From: Fragilaria crotonensis
Lineage: Eukaryota; Bacillariophyta; Fragilariophyceae; Fragilariales; Fragilariaceae
Length of the DNA stretch: 31,740 nt
Assembly: GCA_022925895.1 (NCBI GenBank)
Contig: JAKSYS010000706.1
Span: forward strand, 1-31,740
Direction of reading: 5' to 3'
The notes under the pieces are model-generated. The model made no database searches, had not been told where the DNA came from, and saw nothing but the letters and a program-made list of their open reading frames with translations. The translations under genes were made by a program, and so were the position numbers. This document shows positions 20,815 to 30,438 of the stretch, in pieces; within the stretch, counting starts at the first letter, position 1; the number at the start of each line of letters is the position of its first letter.

Positions 20815-22003
20815 TTACTTCCCCTTGGGTTGGACTTCGGATTCCAACACTGGCCGGACAAAGATTTCATCCCTCGGATGATCTCGTTCTCCCTCTTCAA
20901 ACGTATAACTCGCGGCAATGGCCAGATGAGAACCGGTTGGTGAAAAGACCAAAGCCGCAATGCTGGTGGGAAATTTCGGAAGTGACGTTAATTTTTTCTT
21001 GTGAAGGCCATCCCAAATGGCCACGGTACCATCGCAGCCACCAGTGGCAAAGGTACAGTCTTGTGTTGGACAAAAGGCAATGGCGTTGACGGGATAGACT
21101 GTATCCTGGATGCGATGGCATTTGAAGGCGTACTTTTTCTTTTCCGAATTGGCAGCGCCGATGTTGTTGTTATTGTTTGTAGAATTAGCAACGTCAAGTG
21201 AGGTTGATGACGTGTTGGATAACAATGTTTCTGGTAAATACTCGACTGCCACTCGACCTTCAATACTACCTATAGCAATCCCATGTCCATTGGGGAAGAA
21301 TTGAACACATCGTGTTTGATATTTGAGTGACGATTCTCGGTCCAACACCGTTTGTAATGTGCCATGATTAAAATCACAAAAGACCAGTCGTCGTCCGGCA
21401 CTGGTGGCCACGACGATGCGATTCCGCGATTCATCCACATCCATGGCAAAGGCCTTGCCGGGAAGGTCCATGGAGGCAATCGCAACTTGTGATGACGATC
21501 GTACGTCCCAAAGATGCAGTTGTGAATTCCAGCCGGCACTAACGATTAAATTGTCACCGAGACTTTTGAGACAGGAACATGCCACCTTGGATGGTTCACC
21601 CGAGTGACGTCCAACGACTGATGTCGCGTTGGTGAGAATATCTAATTTTCGAACTGTTGACAATAATTTTGGTATTCAACGTAGTGAGAACAAGAACGAC
21701 AATAACAACACAAGTGACCACATTCTACGTACTGCTACCATCCAATCCCCCCGTCACTAACAATGGATTGCTTTTCATAGTACCCATGGTTGCCAAACTC
21801 AAAAGTGGACCAGAATCCATGTATTGATTAATTTGTGATACCCATCGTGCCGTGTCATGAAGTCGAACACATCCATCCCATGATGTTGACGCCAAGAGAG
21901 ACGAAGACGACAATTCGTCGTCACCGTTGCGCAAATATTGGAGCGCACTGACACCATCGGTGGGTGGATCAGGTAACGCTTTCGCTTCTGGTAATGCAGA
22001 CAT
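20815..22003 (-). CDS. BUB3: Mitotic checkpoint protein BUB3 (WD40 repeat)
   Basis: Two exons: 22003-21733 and 21653-20815, joined by a 79-bp GT-AG intron in phase 1, giving 369 aa. The ATG at 22003 gives MSALPEAKALPDPPTDGVSAL, matching the family's start (P-P-x-D-x-I/V-S). WD40-type blades follow, with SWDGCVRLHD, GGLDGSIRKLDI, SAGWNSQLHLWDVR and GGCDGTVAIWDG. The diagnostic BUB3 block is complete: ESSLKYQTRCVQFFPN, then IEGRVAVEYLP, then KKKYAFKCHR, then VYPVNAIAFCPT, and near the end PTSIAALVFSPTGSHLAIA. A Thr/Ser/Asn-rich insert of about 30 residues separates EYLP from KKKYAFKCHR. BUB3 binds BUB1 and BUBR1/Mad3 GLEBS motifs at unattached kinetochores. RAE1 is the nearest alternative, but the IEGRVAVEY and KYAFKCHR blocks favour BUB3. 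No frame breaks occur here. Confidence 0.95.
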
Positions 22004-22718
22004 TTTCAATTTCTTCTCTTTGATTTATTGCTTGTGTAGTAATTCAACAGAGTACTGGGGTCTGGGGTAGCTCGTTGGTCAATAGATTATAGATAATGAA
22101 CGTCAATCAGATTGCAAGAGACGTGATCATGAGGTGTCGGTGGTCGATTGTTGAGGTGACGAGGAGTCTGGTCGATGTTCGAAGTTTTTCCAGTGAACCA
22201 GTACCAGTGTACCAGTACACTGTGGCAGTACAATAATATACAACCCCCGCCAGTAGCAACTTGCCCACCGTCGACTGTCCTACTAGTACTCAGTACTCAG
22301 TACGGAGTACGGAGTACTCCAGTACTTACTGTATAATAAATGCATTGTCACTTGAACCTTGAACCGGAGGGAGTTTCAAGTTGAAACTCCCTCCACTCGA
22401 CCCTCCCGATGCATAGGAGGGATGGAACCAAAATGGCGGGACGGTTCAAAAAGTCCAATCGTGCCGACTGAAATACGTTAGATCTACCGTTATTATAGGG
22501 GCTCGGCACAGATCTCGCCACTGATGATTGTTGACAATCATCCTTCTGATCCAACTATCTTTTGTCGCAAACGAAAGCCATCCTTCTGGAGTACAAGTAC
22601 TCCGAGCATCAGGTATTCGAGTGCTAATCAGTCACTCATCTACGCAGACACGTCCATTATAAGGTCCATTGAGAGAGTTGTCTTCAACTCAACCAAGTTT
22701 TCGGATCTTCAATTTCCA
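22004..22718. promoter_or_regulatory. Shared divergent promoter region of BUB3 and the pyrophosphatase
   Basis: The two coding regions point away from each other across 520-715 bp. The region includes a GTAC-palindrome cluster (22195-22335), a 29-nt near-perfect palindrome (22366-22394) and GGAGTACAAGTACTCC near 22588-22603. No core promoter element can be assigned by eye. Confidence 0.55.
22366..22394. repeat. 14-bp perfect inverted repeat with 1-nt spacer
   Basis: GGAGGGAGTTTCAA, then G, then TTGAAACTCCCTCC. It could be a dimeric protein-binding site in the shared promoter or a hairpin. It is too short and purine-biased on one arm to be an obvious transposon remnant. Confidence 0.85.
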
Positions 22719-23615
22719 ATGCTTACCTTTGGCCACTTGGCCACACTGGCCAATGCTCGACAGAGGAATCAATTCAAAACTCCAAGACATCTCATTTTGG
22801 AATTGACAGCCTTGGTGGGACTGTTGGCATCCTCCTTTCTGCAACATTGTCCACTCGATAACTATAGTGCAGAAACAGAAACGACATCGACAACACCATC
22901 CACTACTAACAAAACACCACCCACATCTCCGAATCGAAAACTCCGTCCGACGCCACCCATGTCTCCATCGACAAAGCTATGGAGACCACCCGTTGAGACA
23001 CGGTTGCTCATGGGACAAATTCTATTTCAATTGGCCATTACAGCATCGTCGTGTCGTTTGGATCTACGCAAATGCATCCTTGCCAAATTAGTTCTCAATG
23101 AAAAGAAGTATCCAGTCGAACTCTGCAAAGGCAAGTCTGGAAAGTATACTGCCTATTCGGATCAGACGGGAATTACGAAAACTCTAGGACAAGGTACAGA
23201 TGTGGGTGTTGTGTTGGAAGACAATGACAGCAGTAGTGGCAATGACGAAGACAATAACAACCAGGACAACAGCAACGAAAACAACAATTCCGGCGATACG
23301 TACCAAAGTCCCGAACAAGACAAGACTGAAATTGATGCCATTCAAATGAAAATTAGCAAATTTGCCGACGACCGATTGTGGAATCGTTTTCATACGCCAC
23401 GTAATCTAGTTCTGGCCTTGATTGGTGAATTGGGAGAATTGTCGGAATTGTACCAATGGAAGGGAGAAAAGGAAGAATTGAATGGTGCCGAATTGGAAAA
23501 GGTGGGACAGGAGATTGCCGATGTGGCCATTTATTTGTTGCGATTGGCAACCGTATGTCGAGTCAAGATTGGTGAATATACAGTAGAAGCATGTGCGAAC
23601 ATGACTCAAAAGTAA
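22719..23615 (+). CDS. Two-domain MazG / dCTP-pyrophosphatase-like protein with degenerate first domain
   Basis: 298 aa from the ATG at 22719 (MLTFGHLATLANARQRNQF). The frame is open to an ATG at 22524, which would add 65 residues of weak character, so the start is uncertain. Residues about 1-140 form a MazG-like domain that keeps FKTPRHLILEL and the tail NEKKYPVELCKGKSGKYT, but the acidic metal-binding motif is lost (ALVGLLASS and MGQILFQLA replace it); a Thr/Pro/Ser insert lies inside. Residues about 204-298 form a canonical domain: DRLWNRFHTPRNLVLALIGE, then GELGELSELYQWKGE and EIADVAIYLLRL, which supply the E-x-x-E and E-x-x-D metal ligands. An Asn/Asp/Ser-rich linker joins them. Active relatives hydrolyse dCTP and modified dCTP to dCMP and pyrophosphate, cleaning the nucleotide pool. 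No frame breaks. Confidence 0.88.
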   Translation: MLTFGHLATLANARQRNQFKTPRHLILELTALVGLLASSFLQHCPLDNYSAETETTSTTPSTTNKTPPTSPNRKLRPTPPMSPSTKLWRPPVETRLLMGQILFQLAITASSCRLDLRKCILAKLVLNEKKYPVELCKGKSGKYTAYSDQTGITKTLGQGTDVGVVLEDNDSSSGNDEDNNNQDNSNENNNSGDTYQSPEQDKTEIDAIQMKISKFADDRLWNRFHTPRNLVLALIGELGELSELYQWKGEKEELNGAELEKVGQEIADVAIYLLRLATVCRVKIGEYTVEACANMTQK

Positions 23616-24021
23616 TGATTTCCCATTCGTCTGTTTTTTTTAGCACACATTCACACTCATGAGAGTTTGTAGATTATACCAAGATACGGTGCAATTGAAA
23701 TGACCATTTGAGTGATTCTAATTCACGGTTTTGATCAACACATTCACCAACTCGCTGAAGCTATGCGGAATGCGCTCGACCTTACTCCAATGTTTTGGAT
23801 GTCCTTTCCTTTGCCCGCAGCGAGAGATGTTGCGCATCCGAAGCGAGGTTAACATGATATTGCGTGACAAATAGATCACGAAGGAGCCGATTAGTTGTTT
23901 CTCACACAATGGAATTCATTATCGAAGCGCAAAAGGAGAATACAGCCGATTGGAAAGCAAAAAGGTTGAACCGTTTGAAATACACTATGCCTTTTTAAGG
24001 AAATCGTCAAGTGAGACTAAA
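23616..24021. other. Convergent intergenic region, about 400 bp
   Basis: Lies between two stop codons facing each other. Contains a T-run near 23633. No gene or regulatory element is supportable. Confidence 0.5.
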
Positions 24022-25737
24022 CTACACTGTCGTTACCACAACGTTGCGTTCCAGGCGAAGCTGATTGGTAACAATGGCCAGCACAACATGAAGGGCAAGG
24101 TCAGATCCCTCGGCAACGTGCATCTTCATCTTGTGAACACGCATGGTGTTGTCCCAATTCCAGAATCCAACCAGTGGTTCAAGATCTTCATGTCTGCCTG
24201 ACTTGCTGCTTGAAGTCGAGAGTCCATCTAAAGATGCGTGGCTTGATGTCTTTTTGATCTGGTCACCGTCGTCAATATCCGAATCTACATTGTCTTCACC
24301 TTCGGTCTGAGACGCTTTACGAGAATCCTTCTCAGTTGAGGGATCCAACTTGTCGTGCGCAGCTCCATCGAATGAGGACTCGACACCAGCAGCCCATTCA
24401 GACCCAGCTTCTCCGACCTTTTTCAGCCAACGTCCGATTTTTCGCATGCCAGGGAATGGCTTATCACTGCCCTTCTTCTTCGAAGCCGTAGCGCCTCCTT
24501 CTGTGGGTGCAGCTGCCCCACCTTCTGCCGGATCAGTTCCATGTTTGACATTCGCATCTGGTGCATGCGCATCGGCACCCAACTTAGCTGCAGTTTCCAA
24601 TTCTTCTTCCTCCAAACGCTTGGCCTCCTTGTCGCTCACCAGCATGGTTTGGTGCTGACCCAAAAAGGAGTTGATTTCTTCACACTTGAGAATCGGTTTA
24701 CCCAGCTGGAGGTATCCCTCCAATGGATCTGGCGGATGTTCGGTGGTGTTCTCCTTCACCCATTTTGAGAATTTCTTGATGTGCTTGTGCGACTTCCTGT
24801 TGTGTTGTTTCGGACCAAGATTTGGATTTCGAAGGTGTTCAGGCACTTCTGGAATCGGGTTTGAAAAGTCACGAAGTGGGACAACAGGTCTCGGGGTATC
24901 TTGATCTGTGGAAGCCTCATTTGCATCATTTGTATTTGCATCTTGGGTATCATCATGCACGTCGTCGATTTGAGGTTTATCAGTGAACGGTTCAGTCGCC
25001 GCAGGCTCTTCGAGAGTCGCTTCCTTCGCCGTAGCCTGAAGCTGTTCCACTTTGTCCTTCTCCTTTTCATCAGATGACTGGTCTTCAAGCGGCTTTGCCG
25101 TTTCGGGTGGCTCCTCTTTCTCTGACGACGCAGAAGCAGCCTGTTTCAACGCATCCTTCGCCAGAAACTCCGGGCCTACCTGCGCCCATGATGGAGTATC
25201 ATCTTTCTTTTCTTCACCTTGCACAGCAGCCACTTTTTCGTTTGTTTTTTCATCCAAGTAGTCATCTGGTGGTGGTCCGTATAGATTGACAATCGCGTGA
25301 TACCTGGACCAAGTGACTGTGATACAGGCCTTTTTGTACAAACATGGCTGCGAATCCCCACGCGACTTGCGCAAGAAACTTGTGGCTGCTGTATCTGCGA
25401 ATTGTCCCGGATAGGACGGTTGGCCGAATCGATAAATGACCCAATAGCGACGACTTAAATCCACCTGAACTCGCAACAAGTATTGATCGATTCCAGGACC
25501 CAAAACGTCAAACCACGTCAACCGTCCTTCTATTCCACGAGTGGAATACAAGAGATTGGATTCATCATCTGTCACGTCGTATTCGCGTTGATTGATGACT
25601 CCTGCTGTCTTGTTGATGTGATAGACTTTGTATTTGGAAGTTGGAGGAAATCCATCGATTGTCTCTTCCATGGAAGTTAGCTTACCAGACGCATTCTCCC
25701 AATCCGTCTCCTCGAAACGAGAACTACCTCCACCCAT
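24022..25737 (-). CDS. LURP-one/tubby-like domain protein with N-myristoylation signal and long disordered insert
   Basis: One exon, 571 aa, from the ATG at 25737. That start gives MGGGSSRFEE, which fits an N-myristoylation signal (Gly2, small residues, Ser6); the open frame extends only two codons further, without an ATG. Residues about 36-185 carry YKVYHINKTAGVINQREYDV and then NLLYSTRGIEGRLTWFDVLG, YLLRVQVDLSRRYWVIYRF and CITVTWSRYHAIVNLYGPPP, a beta-rich pattern resembling tubby C-terminal-like (LURP-one or scramblase-type) folds. Residues about 186-515 are charged, Glu/Lys/Ala/Thr-rich and probably disordered, with one more ordered patch (LGKPILKCEEINSFLGQHQ). The last 56 residues (GFWNWDNTMRVHKMKMHVAE then SDLALHVVLAIVTNQ) look like the closing strand and helix of the same fold. 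Membrane-linked signalling is inference. Confidence 0.68.
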   Translation of the reverse strand: MGGGSSRFEETDWENASGKLTSMEETIDGFPPTSKYKVYHINKTAGVINQREYDVTDDESNLLYSTRGIEGRLTWFDVLGPGIDQYLLRVQVDLSRRYWVIYRFGQPSYPGQFADTAATSFLRKSRGDSQPCLYKKACITVTWSRYHAIVNLYGPPPDDYLDEKTNEKVAAVQGEEKKDDTPSWAQVGPEFLAKDALKQAASASSEKEEPPETAKPLEDQSSDEKEKDKVEQLQATAKEATLEEPAATEPFTDKPQIDDVHDDTQDANTNDANEASTDQDTPRPVVPLRDFSNPIPEVPEHLRNPNLGPKQHNRKSHKHIKKFSKWVKENTTEHPPDPLEGYLQLGKPILKCEEINSFLGQHQTMLVSDKEAKRLEEEELETAAKLGADAHAPDANVKHGTDPAEGGAAAPTEGGATASKKKGSDKPFPGMRKIGRWLKKVGEAGSEWAAGVESSFDGAAHDKLDPSTEKDSRKASQTEGEDNVDSDIDDGDQIKKTSSHASLDGLSTSSSKSGRHEDLEPLVGFWNWDNTMRVHKMKMHVAEGSDLALHVVLAIVTNQLRLERNVVVTTV

Positions 25738-26194
25738 GATCAATTACTGTAGCTCGTCTGTCGCGTAGATCTGCTTTCTGCAAGGATACCTGGACAATGT
25801 TTGAGGTTTGTTCAAACGGGGTTTATGGTTTCTAGTGGCGTGTTGCACGTCTCTTGTTCTAATCAAGAGTCGAACGTTATTCTTGGAGGTTCGCGTTGAT
25901 CAATCGGCCAAGTTTTCAAAAATTATGGGAACCGACTGCAATCTGACGGCAGAATGGTGGAGAGATGCCCTTAGCCAAAAATACACAACCGGAACCCTTA
26001 ACCTTACGAGCATATACTGTGTGCAGCGTGTACAGTACCAGGTACAAGTACTAGTATGCAGTATTATTCAAAATCATAGAAGAACAGGACATACTGACAT
26101 ACAGTATACTACGTACAGTGTCTGGTACCTGGTACCTGGTACAACCGGGTTGGCGTCTCCATGAGCCTTCTTGCTGCTTCATAAGGGCGATCCC
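25738..26194. other. Intergenic region between LURP-like gene and the retrotransposon
   Basis: About 460 bp upstream of the minus-strand gene, so it includes its promoter. A GTAC-rich cluster lies at 26020-26145, including three CTGGTAC tandem units. No gene is supported. Confidence 0.5.
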
Positions 26195-26199
26195 ACTAT
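26195..26199. repeat. Probable 5-bp target-site duplication, left copy
   Basis: ACTAT immediately before the left LTR. The same five bases follow the right LTR at 31735-31739 if that LTR's terminal A is shared. Because CTAT also precedes the right LTR internally (31632-31635), the match could in part be LTR sequence, so the call is tentative. Confidence 0.5.
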
Positions 26200-26301
26200 T
26201 GAAGTGCTTGTCGTTCAACAACGGTGAGCTACATAAATTATGAGCTAGATTTGGGTGGCCCTGGACTTGGGCATTGTGCTGTGTCCTGTGACGTAATCAC
26301 A
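26200..26301 (-). repeat. 3' LTR of the copia element
   Basis: 102 bp, TGTGATTACGTCAC...GCACTTCA on the minus strand. It is very short for an LTR. The last 18 sense codons of pol and its stop (26245) lie inside it. Confidence 0.85.
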
Positions 26302-29300
26302 ATGACCCTCCGGGTTCCCCGGGGATAACAACACACCCTCACCAGGGGCCACTGTAGACTTGGCGGTAGGAAGCGGCGGACTGACGTCATCGGCCAAGCA
26401 GTCGAAGTAGTTTCGTGTAGGATTTGTAGTGGAATACAAGTACGTGGAGCGGATGGCTTGATGATGCGACGCTGGGTGATGTTTGGAAAAATAATCGGCA
26501 CGGTTGGTTTGACCTTTGCTCCAATAGATTTTGAACTGACCTTGGCGAACGCGATCGCGGATCCAATAAAAGCGCATGTCGATGGCTTTGGACCGCTTTT
26601 GTTTGACGGTATCAGTAGCGATGCCGCTGGCGGTATTGTTGTCGGTTGCCATGGGGGTAGCAGGTTGGGGATGTCCCATTTCTTCAAGGGCAATGCGAAG
26701 TGGGCACGCTTCTTTGCCGTTGTGAAAGAGAGCACCAAGTTCGGCCTCGGCAGCGCTGGAAAGAACCTCGCGCATGATATGGCACAGAACGTGGATGGCG
26801 CCGTTGGGTTTCAGAGGGGCAGTGGACGTGGACGGAGTATTGGTGAGAAAAAAATAGCCGGCGGCGCGGGAACGCGCTTTCACGACGGAAAGGTATGAGG
26901 CGTCGCTTTCGACGGCAAGGATCATGTCACTGGCGGTGAATCGGACGGTGGCATCGGGATGGGTGGCGCAGTAATTGAGGAGTTGCGAGAGTTTTTCCAT
27001 AGTGGTTTTGGTTCCTTCGGATTGTTCGGTTGCGAGTTCGCCGATGGCGGTAAGAAGCGTGGAATCGATGGCGCGCGCATAAAAGAGGAGCGTGCCGAGG
27101 ACTTCGAGAATACGCCGTTTGTCGGTCGCGTCGATTGCGGCGGTATTATCGGGTTGTTGGGCAAATTGAGTTTTTGCGCCATAAATAGGTTTTTGCCAGG
27201 GGTGCGGCGAATGCTCGGGTTTCGTGGGCGTTGGATGTTGAAATCGAAGAAGGGCTCGTTCGATGTATCCAGGCATTGACACGTCACACGTTCGGGCATC
27301 GTAATCCCACTGGAGCGTCAAACCGCAATAACGCGATCCCGTCCAATCGGTACTAACCTGATACGCAGTTCCGAGCGTGGAGATGAGATGGTCGGCGTCG
27401 GCACGTGACGTGTAACGAATTCCGAAATCATCGACGACCAGACTGAAGACGATGTCTTTGGTGTCGTGGCGCCATAGGCCCGGGGTGAGGGGAACGGGGC
27501 AATATCCATGTGGGGCCAAGAATGCAATGAGTTGATCATTGGCAAGTCGACCGGCTTGCGGGAGACCGTACATGCCGCGACGAATTTCCACGTACACATA
27601 ACCGTTGTGGAATAATGGGCGCAAGTTATATTGAGCAATGATGGCATCGGGAAGCATGTCAATTGGGATGCGCATGTATTCAAAGCGCGACATGGGCGTG
27701 CCAAGATAAAAATCCTTGAGGTCAGCGGTAAGGTAGCGTGCATTGGGAGTGGAGAGCGTGCTGTTAATGAGGAGCTTGGCGGTTGTGAGGTCAGCGGTTT
27801 TGGTACTGACGTCGTCAGGGTAGTCGATGCGATCGCCGCCGACGGTCCAACGAACGCGTCGTGGATTGGCTTTTTCGGGTCGCATGGCAGCAACGACGCG
27901 GAGATATGTTGCTTTTCGTCCTTTGGGGATGTCAGCAACGTTGATGAAGAACATGGTGTTGGTGCCTTTCTGGTCGCCGTGACCTTGGGCGAGGCGACCA
28001 ATTTCGTCAGCGTTGGATTGTTGCCATAAGGCTCCTTCGCTGCTGTTGCTGAGTTCGCGGTATTCGGCGAGTTTGCCGGTGTCAGGATTAAACGCGTTTC
28101 CATGCAGAGCAACGTGGGATGTGACGGACGGGCTATGGGCGGTGCGAGCTGCAGCGAGAATGACATTGCGTGCGGTAGCTGAAATGTGACGGAGGCGTGA
28201 CGCAAGACGGGTGCCGTGTGAGTGGCGTGGTCCTCGCGTGGTGCTCGGATACGGCCCGGGCAACGCTGGGACACCCCCGAGTGGCACCACGGCTTGACGT
28301 CGGTTGGGATGGATGGTTTTGGCGGCGTGCAAGGGCAAGGGAGGGACGCGGGTGCGAGTGGCTTTGCGGCGACGTTTCCCACGTAATCCGGTGGAGTTGT
28401 TGAACGTGGCAACGATGCGGTCGGAGGGTAACGGTGCAAATTGGACGGTGCGCGGAGCTGGTGGCGGTGTAGGGATGGCTGGAAGCGTAGCGATGGGCAC
28501 CCTCAGAGATGCATTCGGGGTGGTGGGTACCGCCACCCTCAGAGGTGAATCTGTAGCGTCAGTGGGGACCGGTGCGGGAGTTGGTGGAACGCGAAGGACG
28601 AGCGGTGGGGGTGCGGATGGCTCGAGGGCAAGGGGTTGTGCCGGTGGTGTGTCTGTTGGCGGGGAGACGACGGCGGAGAGGAGATCGACAAGGCGCAGCA
28701 ACGCGTCGTGGTGGGTGGTTGGGAGGGGTGCCAAGGGCGAAGCAGGGGACGGATGTTGAAGGGCATGGAGGATATCGGCAATGCCAGCGAGGATGCGATC
28801 CGACGACGAGGCACTGGGGAGTATAACTTTCGTGGGCAGCCAGGTGAGGGTATCGCAAATGCGGGTGGCTCGGGAAGCCCAGATCCAAACCGTGTAACAC
28901 CGGTAGGATTCAAGGGCTGGTCCTGTATACCATCCATCCTCTCCGTGGGGGGACCAGGTTGTACGGTCCTGTGGCTTGACGTGAACAAGCACTCGAATGC
29001 CGGGAGGAGCTATGGGCGTGCGGTTGTAGTCGAAGGGGCCATTAAGCTGGGCGTAAGCGGAGAGTTTGGGGTTGAGGCGCGACCCACGCAACAAATTTAA
29101 GGTGGTTTCGGCTTGGGGGAGGAGTTTATCCCATAAATGCAGAGGGAAGTTTTTGTCGACGCTGCATAGGCCGGCAATGAAATGGTTTTTGAAGGTGCGA
29201 ATTGCACGTTCGGCGGCGTTGCGGCGATGTAAACCAGGTGGCACAAGTTGATAGTCAATGTCCTCGGTACGGAGAAACGTCTTAAGCGCCGTGGAGCACT

Positions 29301-30435
29301 CGTTGTCGAGACGTTGAAGGCTGGGTCGAAGGCCGGCGGCGACAAGCCGGGCGTGGAGGATTTGAAAGGCGCTGAGGATGCATGCGCCGGTGCGATTGCG
29401 CATGGGTTCCACGAGGATGCTGTTGCTGTCATAGTCGTAGAGGACAAGGATGTAATTGTTGCCGGTACTGGAGGCAATAACGAACCGTCCCGTTTGGTCG
29501 GTATGAATCTGGCCGGTGGCAGGTTCAACGACAGCCGCGAAACAATGGTGTGTGCGCTTGTTGTGGGGTTCGCTGGTGGGAAATGTCGAGCCCGTAGTGT
29601 CATCGTCGGTGTCGGCACTGACGGTGGGAGGAGGCAGGGAACCAGCAACGATGGTGGCGGTTGGCGTTTTGGTTGACCGTAGATTCTTGCGCGATTGGTC
29701 CAGATGTCCTTTAATCATAGGGACCGATAATGGCGGGTACTTGGCTAACGTTTTTGCGGTGAGGCCGGGGAAATCGGGGATGTACCCTCGCTCAAGTGCG
29801 AGTTTGAGTGTGGACAGTACCGGCGAGAAAAGTGCCGCGTGGGCAAACGCGACGAGGTCGGCTGGGGTGGTAGCGGCAACGGCAGCAAAGCTGGTGTGGT
29901 GCTCGGCTGGGGTTGGCGAGGGTGGGGCAGTGGCCGGCGCGGCGTTCGGAGTCTCGACGAGGTCAAGATGCCAAAGGCCGGTGACATGGGAGCGTACGCC
30001 GGATAAGATGACCGTGTCGTTGTGACGAACGTGGACGGTGGCGGCAGCGAAGATGACCTCACAGCCGGCATCACACAATTGGCCCATGGATAACAATGAA
30101 TGGGAGGTTAAGGCGGGCACAATGTGGACGTGGCGGGCGTTTGGTGGTAAACATGGGAGGTCGAGTTCTGCTTCATGTGTAGAATACATAATCGTACCAT
30201 TAGGATTAGTAATGCCGATAGGCGTATGCGTCACGCGTTTGTTTACGACGTGAGCTGTGATAGTGCAGAAGTGTGCGGTGCTGCCGCTGTCGGCAATGGC
30301 GAGGCGATCGGGAGGAATGATGGTGGGGGGACCTACATGGGCGGTAGATAGACAAGTTTGACCGGTTGTGTTTAACACATTAACGGGTGATGGACTCAGT
30401 ACTATACTAGGGCAAATGATAGGCTCCCCGCGTCG
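26245..30435 (-). CDS. pol: Copia pol: protease, integrase, reverse transcriptase, RNase H
   Basis: Open in a single frame directly after the gag stop, about 1396 codons. There is no ATG near the front, so expression depends on gag translation. Domains in order: aspartic protease (LAIADSGSTAHFC, about 30290); a pre-integrase region of the diatom type (ALERGYIPDFPGLTAK, MIKGHLDQSRKNLRST) without the usual HHCC pattern; the integrase triad with Asp in TDQTGRF, Asp in RLDNECS and Glu in NAAERAIRTFK, 31 residues between the last two; reverse transcriptase with YLTADLKDFYL and LVVDDFGIRY (about 27421-27440) in place of the common YVDD; and RNase H with AVESDASYL (about 26900), SSAAEAELGA and ATDNNTASGIA. 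The last codons run into the 3' LTR. Confidence 0.93.
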   Translation of the reverse strand, partial: RRGEPIICPSIVLSPSPVNVLNTTGQTCLSTAHVGPPTIIPPDRLAIADSGSTAHFCTITAHVVNKRVTHTPIGITNPNGTIMYSTHEAELDLPCLPPNARHVHIVPALTSHSLLSMGQLCDAGCEVIFAAATVHVRHNDTVILSGVRSHVTGLWHLDLVETPNAAPATAPPSPTPAEHHTSFAAVAATTPADLVAFAHAALFSPVLSTLKLALERGYIPDFPGLTAKTLAKYPPLSVPMIKGHLDQSRKNLRSTKTPTATIVAGSLPPPTVSADTDDDTTGSTFPTSEPHNKRTHHCFAAVVEPATGQIHTDQTGRFVIASSTGNNYILVLYDYDSNSILVEPMRNRTGACILSAFQILHARLVAAGLRPSLQRLDNECSTALKTFLRTEDIDYQLVPPGLHRRNAAERAIRTFKNHFIAGLCSVDKNFPLHLWDKLLPQAETTLNLLRGSRLNPKLSAYAQLNGPFDYNRTPIAPPGIRVLVHVKPQDRTTWSPHGEDGWYTGPALESYRCYTVWIWASRATRICDTLTWLPTKVILPSASSSDRILAGIADILHALQHPSPASPLAPLPTTHHDALLRLVDLLSAVVSPPTDTPPAQPLALEPSAPPPLVLRVPPTPAPVPTDATDSPLRVAVPTTPNASLRVPIATLPAIPTPPPAPRTVQFAPLPSDRIVATFNNSTGLRGKRRRKATRTRVPPLPLHAAKTIHPNRRQAVVPLGGVPALPGPYPSTTRGPRHSHGTRLASRLRHISATARNVILAAARTAHSPSVTSHVALHGNAFNPDTGKLAEYRELSNSSEGALWQQSNADEIGRLAQGHGDQKGTNTMFFINVADIPKGRKATYLRVVAAMRPEKANPRRVRWTVGGDRIDYPDDVSTKTADLTTAKLLINSTLSTPNARYLTADLKDFYLGTPMSRFEYMRIPIDMLPDAIIAQYNLRPLFHNGYVYVEIRRGMYGLPQAGRLANDQLIAFLAPHGYCPVPLTPGLWRHDTKDIVFSLVVDDFGIRYTSRADADHLISTLGTAYQVSTDWTGSRYCGLTLQWDYDARTCDVSMPGYIERALLRFQHPTPTKPEHSPHPWQKPIYGAKTQFAQQPDNTAAIDATDKRRILEVLGTLLFYARAIDSTLLTAIGELATEQSEGTKTTMEKLSQLLNYCATHPDATVRFTASDMILAVESDASYLSVVKARSRAAGYFFLTNTPSTSTAPLKPNGAIHVLCHIMREVLSSAAEAELGALFHNGKEACPLRIALEEMGHPQPATPMATDNNTASGIATDTVKQKRSKAIDMRFYWIRDRVRQGQFKIYWSKGQTNRADYFSKHHPASHHQAIRSTYLYSTTNPTRNYFDCLADDVSPPLPTAKSTVAPGEGVLLSPGNPEGHCDYVTGHSTMPKSRATQI

Positions 30436-30438
30436 TCA
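30436..30438 (-). promoter_or_regulatory. In-frame TGA between gag and pol
   Basis: The only stop between the gag ATG and the end of pol. The next 19 codons before the first start-like codon are open in the same frame. The context is UGA followed by C (UGA CGA), which is comparatively leaky in eukaryotes. It may be a readthrough site, a recent mutation or a read error. Confidence 0.7.

Noticed and set aside
30436..30438. Selenocysteine at the gag-pol TGA
   Set aside because: The position lies in a basic linker between Gag and protease, no SECIS element is apparent and no family precedent is known to me.
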